From IMG/VR virus record IMGVR_UViG_3300020430_000049, positions 1 through 34,827 of that record: 34,827 nt of DNA; one strand, written 5' to 3'. Both the position numbers and the translations under genes were made by a program. Within the stretch, counting starts at the first letter, position 1; every line of letters starts with the position of its first letter. The notes under the pieces are model-generated. The model was not told the origin of the DNA and ran no database searches. It saw only the letters and a list, made by a program, of their open reading frames with translations. Source of the DNA: a virus. This document shows, in pieces, positions 16,283-25,517 of the stretch.

Positions 16283-17503
16283 TCAATGCTTGTTGAATGA
16301 GCGGTGGATGGAATCAGCCCACCCATTTTCTTTTGTGTATCCCCACATTAACCACTTGGAGGGAGACTGTCCTATGTATTTAATATCCAAACTAACATCA
16401 CCCCAATCTTTTATTTGATTTTCTTGGTAATCATATCTATAAAGTTCTTTTCCGTAAGCATCTTGAAATATCAAAGCCATGAACTGATATTCTTTGTGTT
16501 TAAAATCTGATCTTTTAAATTTTATATTTAAAACAGTAGATACATGAAACGGTTCAAACCTTATCATAGGAAGTTCATTGTCTACTGTGGATTGTTGCAC
16601 GGATCTATTTATAAAACGAACTCCTATATAATTTTCATAATCTTGAAGGGTACGTTTATTTCCTAACCCATATCCTTTTAATTGGTTTTCTACACACGGA
16701 GTGCATTTAGTATTATCTATTCCTAACAAAGCTTTTACTCTTTTTATTGAATTTTGATTCAAGGTTGTCCAATCAGGATGATCATCCCAATGTTTTTCTC
16801 TGTAATTTCTTGTGTACTCATGCCAAGCCAAAACTCTGTGAGGGTGAAACAAAGAGTAGCCGTGAGTATACGCTCGAGCTGCTATAGTTATTTCTTCTCC
16901 ATGAAAATATAAATAAGGATCGTGCGGAACTTCTTTGCAAAATTCACCTACAGTAAAAGCAAAGTGTGCTGAATAAAAACGAGCTGGTATTGGCTTTTCT
17001 TCACGATTTAGATGATACGGGAGAAAAAACATAATACCTTCATCAGTAAATTTATCAAACCTCATACCCCAAGGAATTTGTTCTCTTTCCTCTGGATCAT
17101 TGTTAGGGTTGTAAGAGGGTATGTAGCTGGTTAAAATAGGTTTTGGATCAGCTGGTGTTTGAACTTGATAAAACATATCAATACATTTTATATCCCAATC
17201 TTTTACGAACCTGTGATGGGAGTCTAGCTGTAAAGTAAAGTCTTCTCCATCATAATGTTGTTGTATTTGATTCCTTGCCCAGCAAGTGCCTTGAGATTCA
17301 TAGTGAGGTATATCAATAATAATAAACCTGTCATCATTTTTAAATTCATTTAAATTATCCCAACCATCTTTTTTTACGTCATGTTGATGAGCAATACATA
17401 TTTTTAAATTTTCAGGATGTTTAGCGTTAGATATTAAATCTCTTATCGTGGGTACTAACTGTGGGTCTCGATAGCTTGCTATCTGTACAAATATTGATTT
17501 CAT
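16283..17503 (-). CDS. GT60/GlcNAc-type glycosyltransferase, 406 aa
   Basis: This GT-A fold glycosyltransferase resembles the 'Glycos_transf_GlcNAc' family, which includes UDP-GlcNAc:polypeptide transferases such as the Skp1 hydroxyproline enzyme and trypanosome mucin-type enzymes. The start MKSIFVQIASYRDPQLVPTI is the family's nucleotide-binding beginning. GTCWARNQIQQHYDGEDF leads to LQLDSHHRFVKDWD, where D94-S95-H96 takes the place of DxD for metal and UDP-sugar. A later FHGEEITIAARAYTHGYSLF and HPHRVLAWHEYTR are also characteristic. After about residue 300 there is an extra beta-rich domain (IKFKRSDFKHKEYQFMALIF). There is no membrane anchor, so it acts in the cytoplasm. Placement between tail-protein genes suggests it modifies a virion protein; a host-glycan target is the alternative. 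Confidence 0.85.
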   Translation of the reverse strand: MKSIFVQIASYRDPQLVPTIRDLISNAKHPENLKICIAHQHDVKKDGWDNLNEFKNDDRFIIIDIPHYESQGTCWARNQIQQHYDGEDFTLQLDSHHRFVKDWDIKCIDMFYQVQTPADPKPILTSYIPSYNPNNDPEEREQIPWGMRFDKFTDEGIMFFLPYHLNREEKPIPARFYSAHFAFTVGEFCKEVPHDPYLYFHGEEITIAARAYTHGYSLFHPHRVLAWHEYTRNYREKHWDDHPDWTTLNQNSIKRVKALLGIDNTKCTPCVENQLKGYGLGNKRTLQDYENYIGVRFINRSVQQSTVDNELPMIRFEPFHVSTVLNIKFKRSDFKHKEYQFMALIFQDAYGKELYRYDYQENQIKDWGDVSLDIKYIGQSPSKWLMWGYTKENGWADSIHRSFNKH

Positions 17504-17527
17504 TTAATTTAATTTAATTTTATTTAA
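17503..17527. repeat. TTTAA tandem repeat forming the glycosyltransferase leader
   Basis: Three copies of TTTAA followed by TTTTA TTTAA fill most of the gap between the 445-aa gene and the glycosyltransferase ATG. On the coding strand the leader reads AAATTAAATTAAATTAAATG. It looks like an unstructured A/T-rich ribosome entry region, and repeat-number change could alter spacing or expression. Confidence 0.6.
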
Positions 17528-17532
17528 TATAA

Positions 17533-18870
17533 TTACGGACAATCACCGCATCCACCATCTCCTATTATGTTGCTTTCTCTTAATGCGTATGAGCTATATT
17601 CTCTAGCTTCTAATTCACTTACCCTTTTAAATATTTCAAAACATATATTCCCTGGAACTTCAAAAAGCGTGCCTATATCAGCATTTGGCCAATTAGAAAC
17701 ACCACTACTAAGTCTAAATATTTTAATTCCTGAACCATAAATATCGGTGCAGCTTCTTACAATATAATAATCTTCAGGACATCCTTCTTCTCTATAGCTA
17801 AAACCGTCATTTAATCTAAAACCTCTTACATCTACAGGTAGTAGTTCTGAAGGAGGAGCTGGATCAATACTATTAGTATCTAGTATTTGTTCTAACACAT
17901 AAGTGTTCCCTGAAGCGTCTGCGTATCTTGTATTAATTCTAGCTAAAAATGTTATACTATCTATTATTTGTTGAGACAACTCCTGACAAAATGTAGCACT
18001 TTGACCTGCCACAGGTTCACATCTTCTAAAAACACCGAATTTTTTCGGTACACGACTAGGGCAATCAAACTCTCCTGCCACTTTAATTGCAGACAAATTA
18101 CCATAAAAACCAATTCCTGTTCCCGCTAGTCTGTCTTTTTCTGATTGAGTTAAAGTTGTTTTAGTTGGATTGTTTCTACTATCGGTTTTGTCGTAAAAGA
18201 AATATGAAACATCGGCGTATTGACCAGTTACAGCATATCTTTGATTTCCAGCTGTTGCATTCAGCGTTGTTAATTCAGCATCACTTACCTCTAAATACAG
18301 ACCATCTTGCCCTGAGTAAGCTAGTTCAAAAATAGTACCACCTTGACACGCACCTAAAAAGATATATTGTGTGGCAGGTGTGGTGACAGGTATGTCTTCT
18401 AAAACGCCAGTCAATATGTTGTCGACATTTATATTTGATGCAGGTATTGTAATATTATCTCCATTTATAGATCCATTGAATGGATTGCTTGCTTTAAATT
18501 GTTTTCCACCAATCGCAGTTGCCGATATATTAAAACTAACCACAGCCCCTTCTACACCGCATTTTACAGTTGGGTTAGCTGTATCTCCAAATAATTGGAA
18601 ATGCACACCCTCTACCGCGGCAGCTCCTGTATCTAATGTAATTTGATTTACAGGAAATTGACTTACACAATATTCTGTCGGTGTTGGTGGTGGAGACCCA
18701 CAATTTGGACAATTAACAGCAGGTTCTAAAATTCCATTCTGCTGTCTTCTCACTATTGTTTCGTCGGAGTAATAACCGTCTGCAGCTTTAGTCTGTAAAG
18801 CTCTGTCTGTAAAAACAGCAGTAGCTGTAGAGAAGCTTGCGGTGTCGATATAAAAAGTTGCTTGTGCCAT
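17533..18870 (-). CDS. Tail appendage-type structural protein, 445 aa
   Basis: This is a probable virion appendage protein. The N-terminal domain (FYIDTASFSTATAVFTDRAL, DGYYSDETIVRRQQNG) is one I recall from the ends of phage fibre-like proteins of Bacteroidetes phages. It closes with a CPNCGSPPPTPTEYC turn near residues 54-68. The body is beta-rich (QITLDTGAAAVEGVHFQLFG, GAVVSFNISATAIGGKQF). A C-terminal part rich in Cys and aromatic residues (CPSRVPKKFGVFRRC, EEGCPEDYYIVRSC) ends GGCGDCP. There is no enzyme motif. It starts ten bases downstream of the 1542-aa tail protein and is probably co-transcribed with it. Confidence 0.72.
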   Translation of the reverse strand: MAQATFYIDTASFSTATAVFTDRALQTKAADGYYSDETIVRRQQNGILEPAVNCPNCGSPPPTPTEYCVSQFPVNQITLDTGAAAVEGVHFQLFGDTANPTVKCGVEGAVVSFNISATAIGGKQFKASNPFNGSINGDNITIPASNINVDNILTGVLEDIPVTTPATQYIFLGACQGGTIFELAYSGQDGLYLEVSDAELTTLNATAGNQRYAVTGQYADVSYFFYDKTDSRNNPTKTTLTQSEKDRLAGTGIGFYGNLSAIKVAGEFDCPSRVPKKFGVFRRCEPVAGQSATFCQELSQQIIDSITFLARINTRYADASGNTYVLEQILDTNSIDPAPPSELLPVDVRGFRLNDGFSYREEGCPEDYYIVRSCTDIYGSGIKIFRLSSGVSNWPNADIGTLFEVPGNICFEIFKRVSELEAREYSSYALRESNIIGDGGCGDCP

Positions 18871-18880
18871 TTATATTATT

Positions 18881-21800
18881 TTATGCGCTTGGACATGATA
18901 TATCATATACCTCCCACCCTGTGTCGGCTGGACTGTATACTTTTAACGTACAAGTAGTTGTCGCTGTTAGTTTGTTAAATGATAAAATTCCATACCCAGG
19001 GCTTTCATTAGGGAATTGTGTATTTGCCACAACTCCTCCATTTGCCAAAGTAGGAAGTGCCTGTGTGCCTGGATTAGATGCAGAACCGTAAGGGTTTCCT
19101 GAAATAGGATCTACAAATGGCCCTCCTGAATTACCCAAAAGTAAAGCATTATGGAGTTGAGGTATTTGGTTGTTATTAGTCCCTGTTCCTACACCTGTAC
19201 CTGTTGCACCTCTATATTGGGAGTCTACTACAACAGCTCCATCAAACTCTATTATGAATCTATCAAGAACTGATTTAGCATCAAATATTATTGTTACTTG
19301 TCCAATATTAGCTCCTAATGTTATAGTATATTGAGCAGGGTACGTTGAATTTATACTGCTTACAGCTATGTTTTCTCCGCAAGGAACAGTTGGTGATAAA
19401 CCACCACAACTACAACAAGCATTGTTTGCTGTTGTATCTGAACACAATCTTACTGATGTAGACTCTCTATAGTCATAAATTAAATACAGATTGTTATCCG
19501 TCGCAGTTCCAGAAGGCATTGTGAAATTAGCGTAATACTGTGTGTTTGCTTTTACAATAGGTGTTGCTTCTGCTGATGCCGCAAGTAAAGCGTTAATGTC
19601 TGTAGAGTTATTTGTATAAACTGTAGAGGATCGCAGGTATCTAAACTTGTGTACAGATCTATTAAAATCGAAATCGTCTGGTGGTATTTTATTTGATATT
19701 ATACTCACTAAAGCTCCATCACCAGGTATAGCTCCAGTGCCCATAATACCAGAGACTACACTATATTGAGAGACTATAGGGTTAGTTGAGCTGAATGCGG
19801 CGAATGTCATTTGTCGAGAATGAATCGGTGAAGAAAAAACATTGTCCGTCCATCTATACTCATTATGTATGGTTTTGTTTGCTTGATTGTTAGTTGTTAC
19901 AGCTATTTGATATACATTTAAATCTGTTTGTGACGGACAGCTTACAGTCATTTCTATTTGAGCCGCTTCAGAATTACTTGTTGTGATTTCAACAAATACA
20001 TCTTGTTCTTCAATTAAACTTTTAGGGATAGTTAGAGTTCCGCTTATATAAACATCTCCAGAGGTGTATTTAACACCATTATAATATGCGTTAATTAAAT
20101 AAGCTGTCCCTGTTAATGTTGCTTCAGATACTACATCTACACTATTGGCTTCATCTATCACCTGCACATCACCTGCTCCAGTTGGTGTTTCTTCTTCAGT
20201 GTGTATAGGAGTTAAATCAGATTCAGGTATAACGTATGATATTGTTACTGTTCCTATGTCCTGTCCTACATTTACACAAAAATTCGCAGAGGATGCCTCA
20301 GAACCACCTATTTGAAATATTTGTGAAGTGTTACATGGTTGACATTCAGTTAAATCAATACTAGACTCTGTGTTGCTAGCTAATACAAATTCATTCATAT
20401 AAGGATCATAAGCTCCTAATTTTTGGGCTCCAATAGATTGAGCAAAAAAATCTCTAAACCAAGACCTCATCCCAATTTGAGAGATAACTTCTAAATTATC
20501 CCCTCTTAACTTGATAACTGCAGCTCTTTTTGAATCTGTAAAAAACACATCGTAGCCCCATACAGCGAAGCTTTCTGGGTTATTACTAATACCATATTCT
20601 TCTAGTCTTGGTATCTGTGTTCCCAATACTTCTGGGACTGAGGTTAAAGCACCACCACCACTTGCGTCTGTAAGTAAGTCTTTGCCCACTAGAACCCTAG
20701 ATATTCTATCTTCTTGTAAAGCTAGTATATCATTTAGCCTTGAGTGTAGTTTTCTAACAGGGCCAAAAGAATCCTCTAGAGGTTTGAAGTTTAATAAACC
20801 TAAATTAAATTCATTGAGTTTATTGACGTTTGTTTCATCATTGAAAACCCCACTATATGTTAAATCTGCAAACCTGTGTGCTTGTTTATATAATTGACCT
20901 GATGTTGTAAAAGTTCTGTTTCCAAAGTTCATCTCTTTACCTTTGATAGAATCTCTTACTTTGTAACTTTCTACTCCATTTCCAAAAGAAAGGCAGTTTG
21001 CAAAACCTGTATCTATAATTGCATCTTGCGCTGTTACAACTCCTTGGTTTTGAAAGTCTATTAGTTGGTTTTGACTAGAACCCGTGTGTTGTCCTTTTGC
21101 GTCTATAGCAAAAGATTTGTCGTTTTCAAACCATACATCTGGTAAAGCCTCTCCTGGTAGTGTTTCAAATACCACTCCTGAATCTGCTCTAATTACTTCT
21201 ATTGTAACACTAACAAAAGAAGTTTTTCTGCTTCCCCTATTTCCACTACCACCACAACCATGTGTACCTGTCATTAAAAATGTTCTTTGTCCATTGGTAG
21301 TATTATTGTGAAATCTAAAAAAATTTGTTTGAACTGCACATCCTGCATCATCCAAAATAGGCCTTCCTGCTGCAGACGCTGGCGTAGAATTGTAACTAAA
21401 CAAAACTTCATCTGGCTCACCAGGCCCAGGTTCTTTTATGGCTATGGCGGGTAAAACATTTTGTAGGTTTTCCCCTTCAAAAAACATTTGAAACGCACCT
21501 TTATTTAATGGATTTGCAGCCACTGTTCCTTGCTGTGTGTAGCTTTTAGACGCAACCACCGTTGTTTCTATAAAACTACTTCTTCGTTCACAACGCTTAC
21601 CTGACCCTCTTCTTTCATGTTCTATAAGAAATTTCACCCTAGAGCCTGCAGGAATATCATAATCTATAAACTGATTTGCGTTAGCTGGGTCTTCTATATT
21701 TACAGGGTATATAGCAATAGGGCAACCATTTTTACTTCCTCTTATTCCTGTAAATGTTCCTTGAGCTATTACATTATTAAAATCATCACCATCATCTATA

Positions 21801-23509
21801 GCAAAGTTAGGTTTCATTTTCATATATACACCAGCAGGGACTTCTATATCAGTTCCTGTATTTAAAGGATCATCTATACTAATAAAATTCTTTGGTTGAG
21901 TTGATTTATCTAATACTGTAGCAAATACGCAACTCGCTTTTGGGCCACCCGCATCTTGTTTTACAATCAGCCTATCACCTGTTTCTACTTTGTTTGCGTT
22001 TTCCCCTTCCAATAAAAAGTACACATCTCCAGAGCCATCAGGTTTGAAAAATATACTAGTGTATATAGTTTCGTATGTAGCTTTATCTGGTTTAATACAG
22101 AACTTGTATCTCGTAGCCCAAAGAGGTGCTATTTGTGCAGGTGGCCCTCCAGGTTGACCGCCAGGTATATTTACCTGTATTTTGTTTATGAGGTCAGAAT
22201 TACCACACGGCACATGAATAGTGTTGGTTGGGCTAACTAAAGCAGTAGATGATCTATTAAATTCATCCATGTATATTATTCCTATTTCATAACCTCGATT
22301 ACTATGTAAACTAAAATTACTTGTTGAGCTCGAGAATGAAACTTCGGTGCTTATAAATTGATAATATTCGACTATAACATTAAATGTGTCTACATATTTC
22401 ATAGCTATCGGTTGGATACCAATAGTATGCTGAGAGCTTGTATCTGCGAATATTCGTATAGGTTCATTAAAAGATGAAACACCACTTTGATTTTTAGTAT
22501 ACGGAGATAATGTGGTGGCAAGAGCACAGTTTATAACATCAGTTAAAGTAGTGCCATCACACGCAGTAGATACAGGTTGTATGTTAGACGCTGTTCCCAT
22601 TTTAGCTTGGAAATCCGCGTCTTGAGACAAATCATAAGCTGTATCATAATCTTGTAGCAGAGTGTAATCAAAATCTATAGTCACATTACTGTTTATGTCA
22701 GACGGAAAAGGAGAGCTGCCGCTAAATGCAGAGTGACTTAGGGTAAATCCAATATTTATAGATGAGCCTTTTACGAGCTCAACACCCTCAAAATCCATAG
22801 TCAATACCCCTGCGGGCACTGTTATATTTCCAGATAAAGTAAATGTAGCTTCACTTAATGATGTCTTTTCATCTAAACTATTATCTTCAACAACCTCTGT
22901 GAGTAGAGTTGTGTTATATGTAAAATTTGTTGCTCTGCCAAATGAATCTTTTAAATCATACCCTTCAAAGTAGTTACCATAAACGAGCCTGTTGCCCATT
23001 ATTGTTTGTGCTTGTGCCTGCAAGGGTACGTTGTCGTAAGTTCTTAGTATTTCAAATTCAGGAAGAACGGTGAATATTTTTTGATTGTCAAAAGTGAAAA
23101 CGAAATCTGTGTTGTCACCGATACCTTCTGTGTCTTTATTAAACTTTTCAATAACTTTAATTGTATTGTCAGTCATTTCTTTAAACAATAATTCAAAAGC
23201 GACAACTAAACTATCACCCGTATTTATAGTAATATCTACAGCATTGGTTGTGTTTACCATTCCTTCGTTTAAAAAACTATCAAAGTCAAAGGAAAAACTT
23301 GAGGTTGTAAAAGCAGGAGGGCTAAACTGTGAAACAGCCGAGAACTCTCCGTTTTGATATTGGTATCTGTAAGCAAAGCAAACAAACTTGTCTTCTAAAA
23401 AAGTGTTTTCAGAGTTGCTTAATTGTTTATTGAAAATAGTAGGAGCTGCTAAAGGTGGTTTTTTTATCACCAATAAACTTTCTGCGCTAAATTGATCTAT
23501 ATAAGGCAT
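18881..23509 (-). CDS. Tail stabilisation/muzzle-type protein, main part, 1542 aa
   Basis: This large beta-rich tail protein corresponds, from memory, to most of the tail stabilisation ('muzzle') protein of crAss-like and marine phages. The start YIDQFSAESLLVIKKPPLAA resembles a segment that in relatives follows 'PPRFINV.RAY' within a single polypeptide. Later marks are DKFVCFAYRYQYQNGEFSAV, PLWATRYKFCIKPDKATYET, NPESFAVWGYDVFFTDSKRA, ISQIGMRSWFRDFF and LGAYDPYMNEFVLAS. C-terminal Ig-like modules carry Cys pairs (CQPCNTS, CCSCGG) and a Gly/Asn-rich stretch, ending WEVYDISCPSA. The probable N-terminal portion is the separate upstream gene, joined by TAATATG. It would seal the channel below the portal and connectors. 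Role by family; exact boundaries inferred. Confidence 0.8.
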   Translation of the reverse strand: MPYIDQFSAESLLVIKKPPLAAPTIFNKQLSNSENTFLEDKFVCFAYRYQYQNGEFSAVSQFSPPAFTTSSFSFDFDSFLNEGMVNTTNAVDITINTGDSLVVAFELLFKEMTDNTIKVIEKFNKDTEGIGDNTDFVFTFDNQKIFTVLPEFEILRTYDNVPLQAQAQTIMGNRLVYGNYFEGYDLKDSFGRATNFTYNTTLLTEVVEDNSLDEKTSLSEATFTLSGNITVPAGVLTMDFEGVELVKGSSINIGFTLSHSAFSGSSPFPSDINSNVTIDFDYTLLQDYDTAYDLSQDADFQAKMGTASNIQPVSTACDGTTLTDVINCALATTLSPYTKNQSGVSSFNEPIRIFADTSSQHTIGIQPIAMKYVDTFNVIVEYYQFISTEVSFSSSTSNFSLHSNRGYEIGIIYMDEFNRSSTALVSPTNTIHVPCGNSDLINKIQVNIPGGQPGGPPAQIAPLWATRYKFCIKPDKATYETIYTSIFFKPDGSGDVYFLLEGENANKVETGDRLIVKQDAGGPKASCVFATVLDKSTQPKNFISIDDPLNTGTDIEVPAGVYMKMKPNFAIDDGDDFNNVIAQGTFTGIRGSKNGCPIAIYPVNIEDPANANQFIDYDIPAGSRVKFLIEHERRGSGKRCERRSSFIETTVVASKSYTQQGTVAANPLNKGAFQMFFEGENLQNVLPAIAIKEPGPGEPDEVLFSYNSTPASAAGRPILDDAGCAVQTNFFRFHNNTTNGQRTFLMTGTHGCGGSGNRGSRKTSFVSVTIEVIRADSGVVFETLPGEALPDVWFENDKSFAIDAKGQHTGSSQNQLIDFQNQGVVTAQDAIIDTGFANCLSFGNGVESYKVRDSIKGKEMNFGNRTFTTSGQLYKQAHRFADLTYSGVFNDETNVNKLNEFNLGLLNFKPLEDSFGPVRKLHSRLNDILALQEDRISRVLVGKDLLTDASGGGALTSVPEVLGTQIPRLEEYGISNNPESFAVWGYDVFFTDSKRAAVIKLRGDNLEVISQIGMRSWFRDFFAQSIGAQKLGAYDPYMNEFVLASNTESSIDLTECQPCNTSQIFQIGGSEASSANFCVNVGQDIGTVTISYVIPESDLTPIHTEEETPTGAGDVQVIDEANSVDVVSEATLTGTAYLINAYYNGVKYTSGDVYISGTLTIPKSLIEEQDVFVEITTSNSEAAQIEMTVSCPSQTDLNVYQIAVTTNNQANKTIHNEYRWTDNVFSSPIHSRQMTFAAFSSTNPIVSQYSVVSGIMGTGAIPGDGALVSIISNKIPPDDFDFNRSVHKFRYLRSSTVYTNNSTDINALLAASAEATPIVKANTQYYANFTMPSGTATDNNLYLIYDYRESTSVRLCSDTTANNACCSCGGLSPTVPCGENIAVSSINSTYPAQYTITLGANIGQVTIIFDAKSVLDRFIIEFDGAVVVDSQYRGATGTGVGTGTNNNQIPQLHNALLLGNSGGPFVDPISGNPYGSASNPGTQALPTLANGGVVANTQFPNESPGYGILSFNKLTATTTCTLKVYSPADTGWEVYDISCPSA

Positions 23510-23510
23510 A

Positions 23511-24590
23511 TTATAAAGTTAAAGTATAAGTTACACCATCTACTAATGTCAATCCTTGTAAAACCACAGTGCCTGTTGATTCTGGATTTTGAGAAAAACC
23601 ACTGTCGTCTATTTGATTTATTGGTTCATTTCTAAAATTACAGCTGTAAGTCCCACTACTTCCATCAGAGCCTGTAATATTACCAGCTATATTACCGCTT
23701 CCAGAAACACTACTTCCGTCACCAACAAAGAAACTCATCGTTGTTACATTGTTTGTTGAACCACTAATATCTGTTATAAATTCTGTAAGTCTCATATTAG
23801 AGGCTTTGTTTACTCCTTGTATTCCAAAACCAGGGGTTATTTGGCTGCTCGCTTGATTTGGTTGTGTCAAAGTATAGCACCCTGTTCCTGGTAAGTTTAC
23901 CTGTGTTGTGGTAGGAGCAGCTCCAGAACCTACACCTCCAAGAGCCACAGGGCATCCAGGTAAAGTCCCTCGGTGAAAACCAATTTGAGAGATACCTGCT
24001 CCCGTTGTAAGGCCTGCTGTAAAAGCAAAAGCAACTACATTGGTTGTTACTAAAGCGGCTTCTACAGGTTCTTTATATGCGTTATTTACGTTTATAAATC
24101 GGGGTGGATTAAAATCGTCTGTAAAAAAAAGCAAATTACCTTCTTTATTTATACCTGTGATTAATTTTTTGGGATTGAAGTTTAAAGTTGTATTGACTCC
24201 AGAGCCATCATCTACGCTAACAACATGATAACGAACTCCACTTGTTATATTATTGAAAGAAACAATCATATCGCATTTACCAGTGTCTCCTAAAGAAAAC
24301 GCACCATCATGTATAAACCAATACAAGGTTTCGTTTGCACCATCCTCAAACGCTCCTATACACCTAGCGTTATTACTAAGATTTACATTGTTACCGCTTA
24401 TAGGATCAATAAAATACAGTCTAGTTATTTGACTATTGCCCTTGGCTTTTTCTACAGCACCTATTTCAGATTCCTCTGTAGATCCTAATCTAACATTAAG
24501 AGCGTCTATATATTCACCATTTGGAATCAGCCTTTCATCAAGGCTTTTGTTCATTCGTCCTTTTACAAAATTTCTTTGTATTCTAGCCAT
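23511..24590 (-). CDS. Tail stabilisation/muzzle-type protein, N-terminal part, 359 aa
   Basis: The N-terminus RNFVKGRMNKSLDERLIPNG followed by EYIDALNVRLGSTEESEIGA is a hallmark of phage tail stabilisation proteins, as is NLLFFTDDFNPPRFINVNNA near residues 150-170. After that point the expected continuation is missing. Instead there are about 180 residues of Gly/Ser/Thr-rich, Ig-like sequence (GDGSSVSGSGNIAGNITG, STGTVVLQGLTLVDGVTYTL), then a stop. The next gene, one base on, resumes the expected sequence. The gene therefore looks like the first piece of a split protein with an added domain at the break. Starts at ATG 24590, one base after the connector gene's stop. Confidence 0.82.
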   Translation of the reverse strand: MARIQRNFVKGRMNKSLDERLIPNGEYIDALNVRLGSTEESEIGAVEKAKGNSQITRLYFIDPISGNNVNLSNNARCIGAFEDGANETLYWFIHDGAFSLGDTGKCDMIVSFNNITSGVRYHVVSVDDGSGVNTTLNFNPKKLITGINKEGNLLFFTDDFNPPRFINVNNAYKEPVEAALVTTNVVAFAFTAGLTTGAGISQIGFHRGTLPGCPVALGGVGSGAAPTTTQVNLPGTGCYTLTQPNQASSQITPGFGIQGVNKASNMRLTEFITDISGSTNNVTTMSFFVGDGSSVSGSGNIAGNITGSDGSSGTYSCNFRNEPINQIDDSGFSQNPESTGTVVLQGLTLVDGVTYTLTL

Positions 24591-24591
24591 T

Positions 24592-25515
24592 TTACTTTAT
24601 CCACTTATTTTCACCTCTAAGATTCATCAATAATCTACTAGGATGGATGTTGCTTAATCTAATTTTAGCATTTCTTAAAAGTGAGCTTTTGTCTTTTCTT
24701 GCTCTATTAACTATATATTCTTGTACTCCAAACTTGTTGTTTAGTAAAGCGTATTTGATAGCAGCATAAACATACTCCTCGAATAGTTTATTAACACTTA
24801 CTGAATCATCATTTCCATTTTCCATTCCGTCAGATATGTATTGTAATATACAACTCTGATTTGCCATTGTTGAATCAAAGTTTATAACCCCTGCTTTTCT
24901 GTCTATAGTAAAGGTAGGATTAAAATTGGCAGTTTCAGTATTTAAACCATAACGCGCTCCTATTCTAGAGTTATATATATCGTCTCCATCAAAATCAAAA
25001 GAACCAGAGTTATTGTCTGCTTCTCCTTCATTTCTTAAATAAACACTTTTTAAGCTACCGTCTTTTCTTGCTGTATCTAAAGCAGATTCTTGTGTTGTTA
25101 CATTGTCATCAGAATCATAAGTAAAAGACGCACTAGCTGTTTGTAAAAAAGATGTTGCGGACTGAACCTGCACATTTTCTACTAAATCTCTAATTACGTT
25201 ATTTTTAAATAAGGATAATTTTACCCAATTCACGAAATCAGGTGGCAACACAAACTTTAAGTCATCATATATAGTTAGCTGTAAAGATTTAATAATTTTA
25301 AAAGCATCATAGTTAAGTTCTTGTATTGCTCTTTTTGCGTGAAATAATATCTTATATCTATTCACATTATTAACAAGATGATGATTGCCTTGATACATAA
25401 GTAAAAAATTACTAATAATATCTTTAAGAGAAACATATTGATAAGACCCCCAATTAGCATTTGTTGGGGTAGCCCCATCATTAGTGTAATATTTTTTCTG
25501 ATCTATGTAAGCCAT
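24592..25515 (-). CDS. Head-tail connector/ring protein, 307 aa
   Basis: This is a probable adaptor between portal and tail, analogous to T7 gp11 or the crAss-like ring proteins. The pattern WGSYQYVSLKDIISNFLLMY, NRYKILFHAKRAIQELNYDA and KFVLPPDFVNWVKLSLF (residues about 22-105) is one I recall as conserved in this connector family. Central residues 140-200 are Ser/Asp/Asn-rich and probably a loop. The C-terminus has LFEEYVYAAIKYALLNNKFG and a basic helix ending NLRGENKWIK. It is translationally coupled on both sides (TAATTATG before, TAAAATG after). Confidence 0.8.
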   Translation of the reverse strand: MAYIDQKKYYTNDGATPTNANWGSYQYVSLKDIISNFLLMYQGNHHLVNNVNRYKILFHAKRAIQELNYDAFKIIKSLQLTIYDDLKFVLPPDFVNWVKLSLFKNNVIRDLVENVQVQSATSFLQTASASFTYDSDDNVTTQESALDTARKDGSLKSVYLRNEGEADNNSGSFDFDGDDIYNSRIGARYGLNTETANFNPTFTIDRKAGVINFDSTMANQSCILQYISDGMENGNDDSVSVNKLFEEYVYAAIKYALLNNKFGVQEYIVNRARKDKSSLLRNAKIRLSNIHPSRLLMNLRGENKWIK

Positions 25516-25517
25516 AA

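Noticed and set aside
23507-23513. The split of the tail stabilisation protein being a simple sequencing frameshift
   Set aside because: The first protein diverges into a separate Ig-like region well before its stop, and the TAATATG junction matches other authentic gene junctions in the window; an error cannot be fully excluded without reads.
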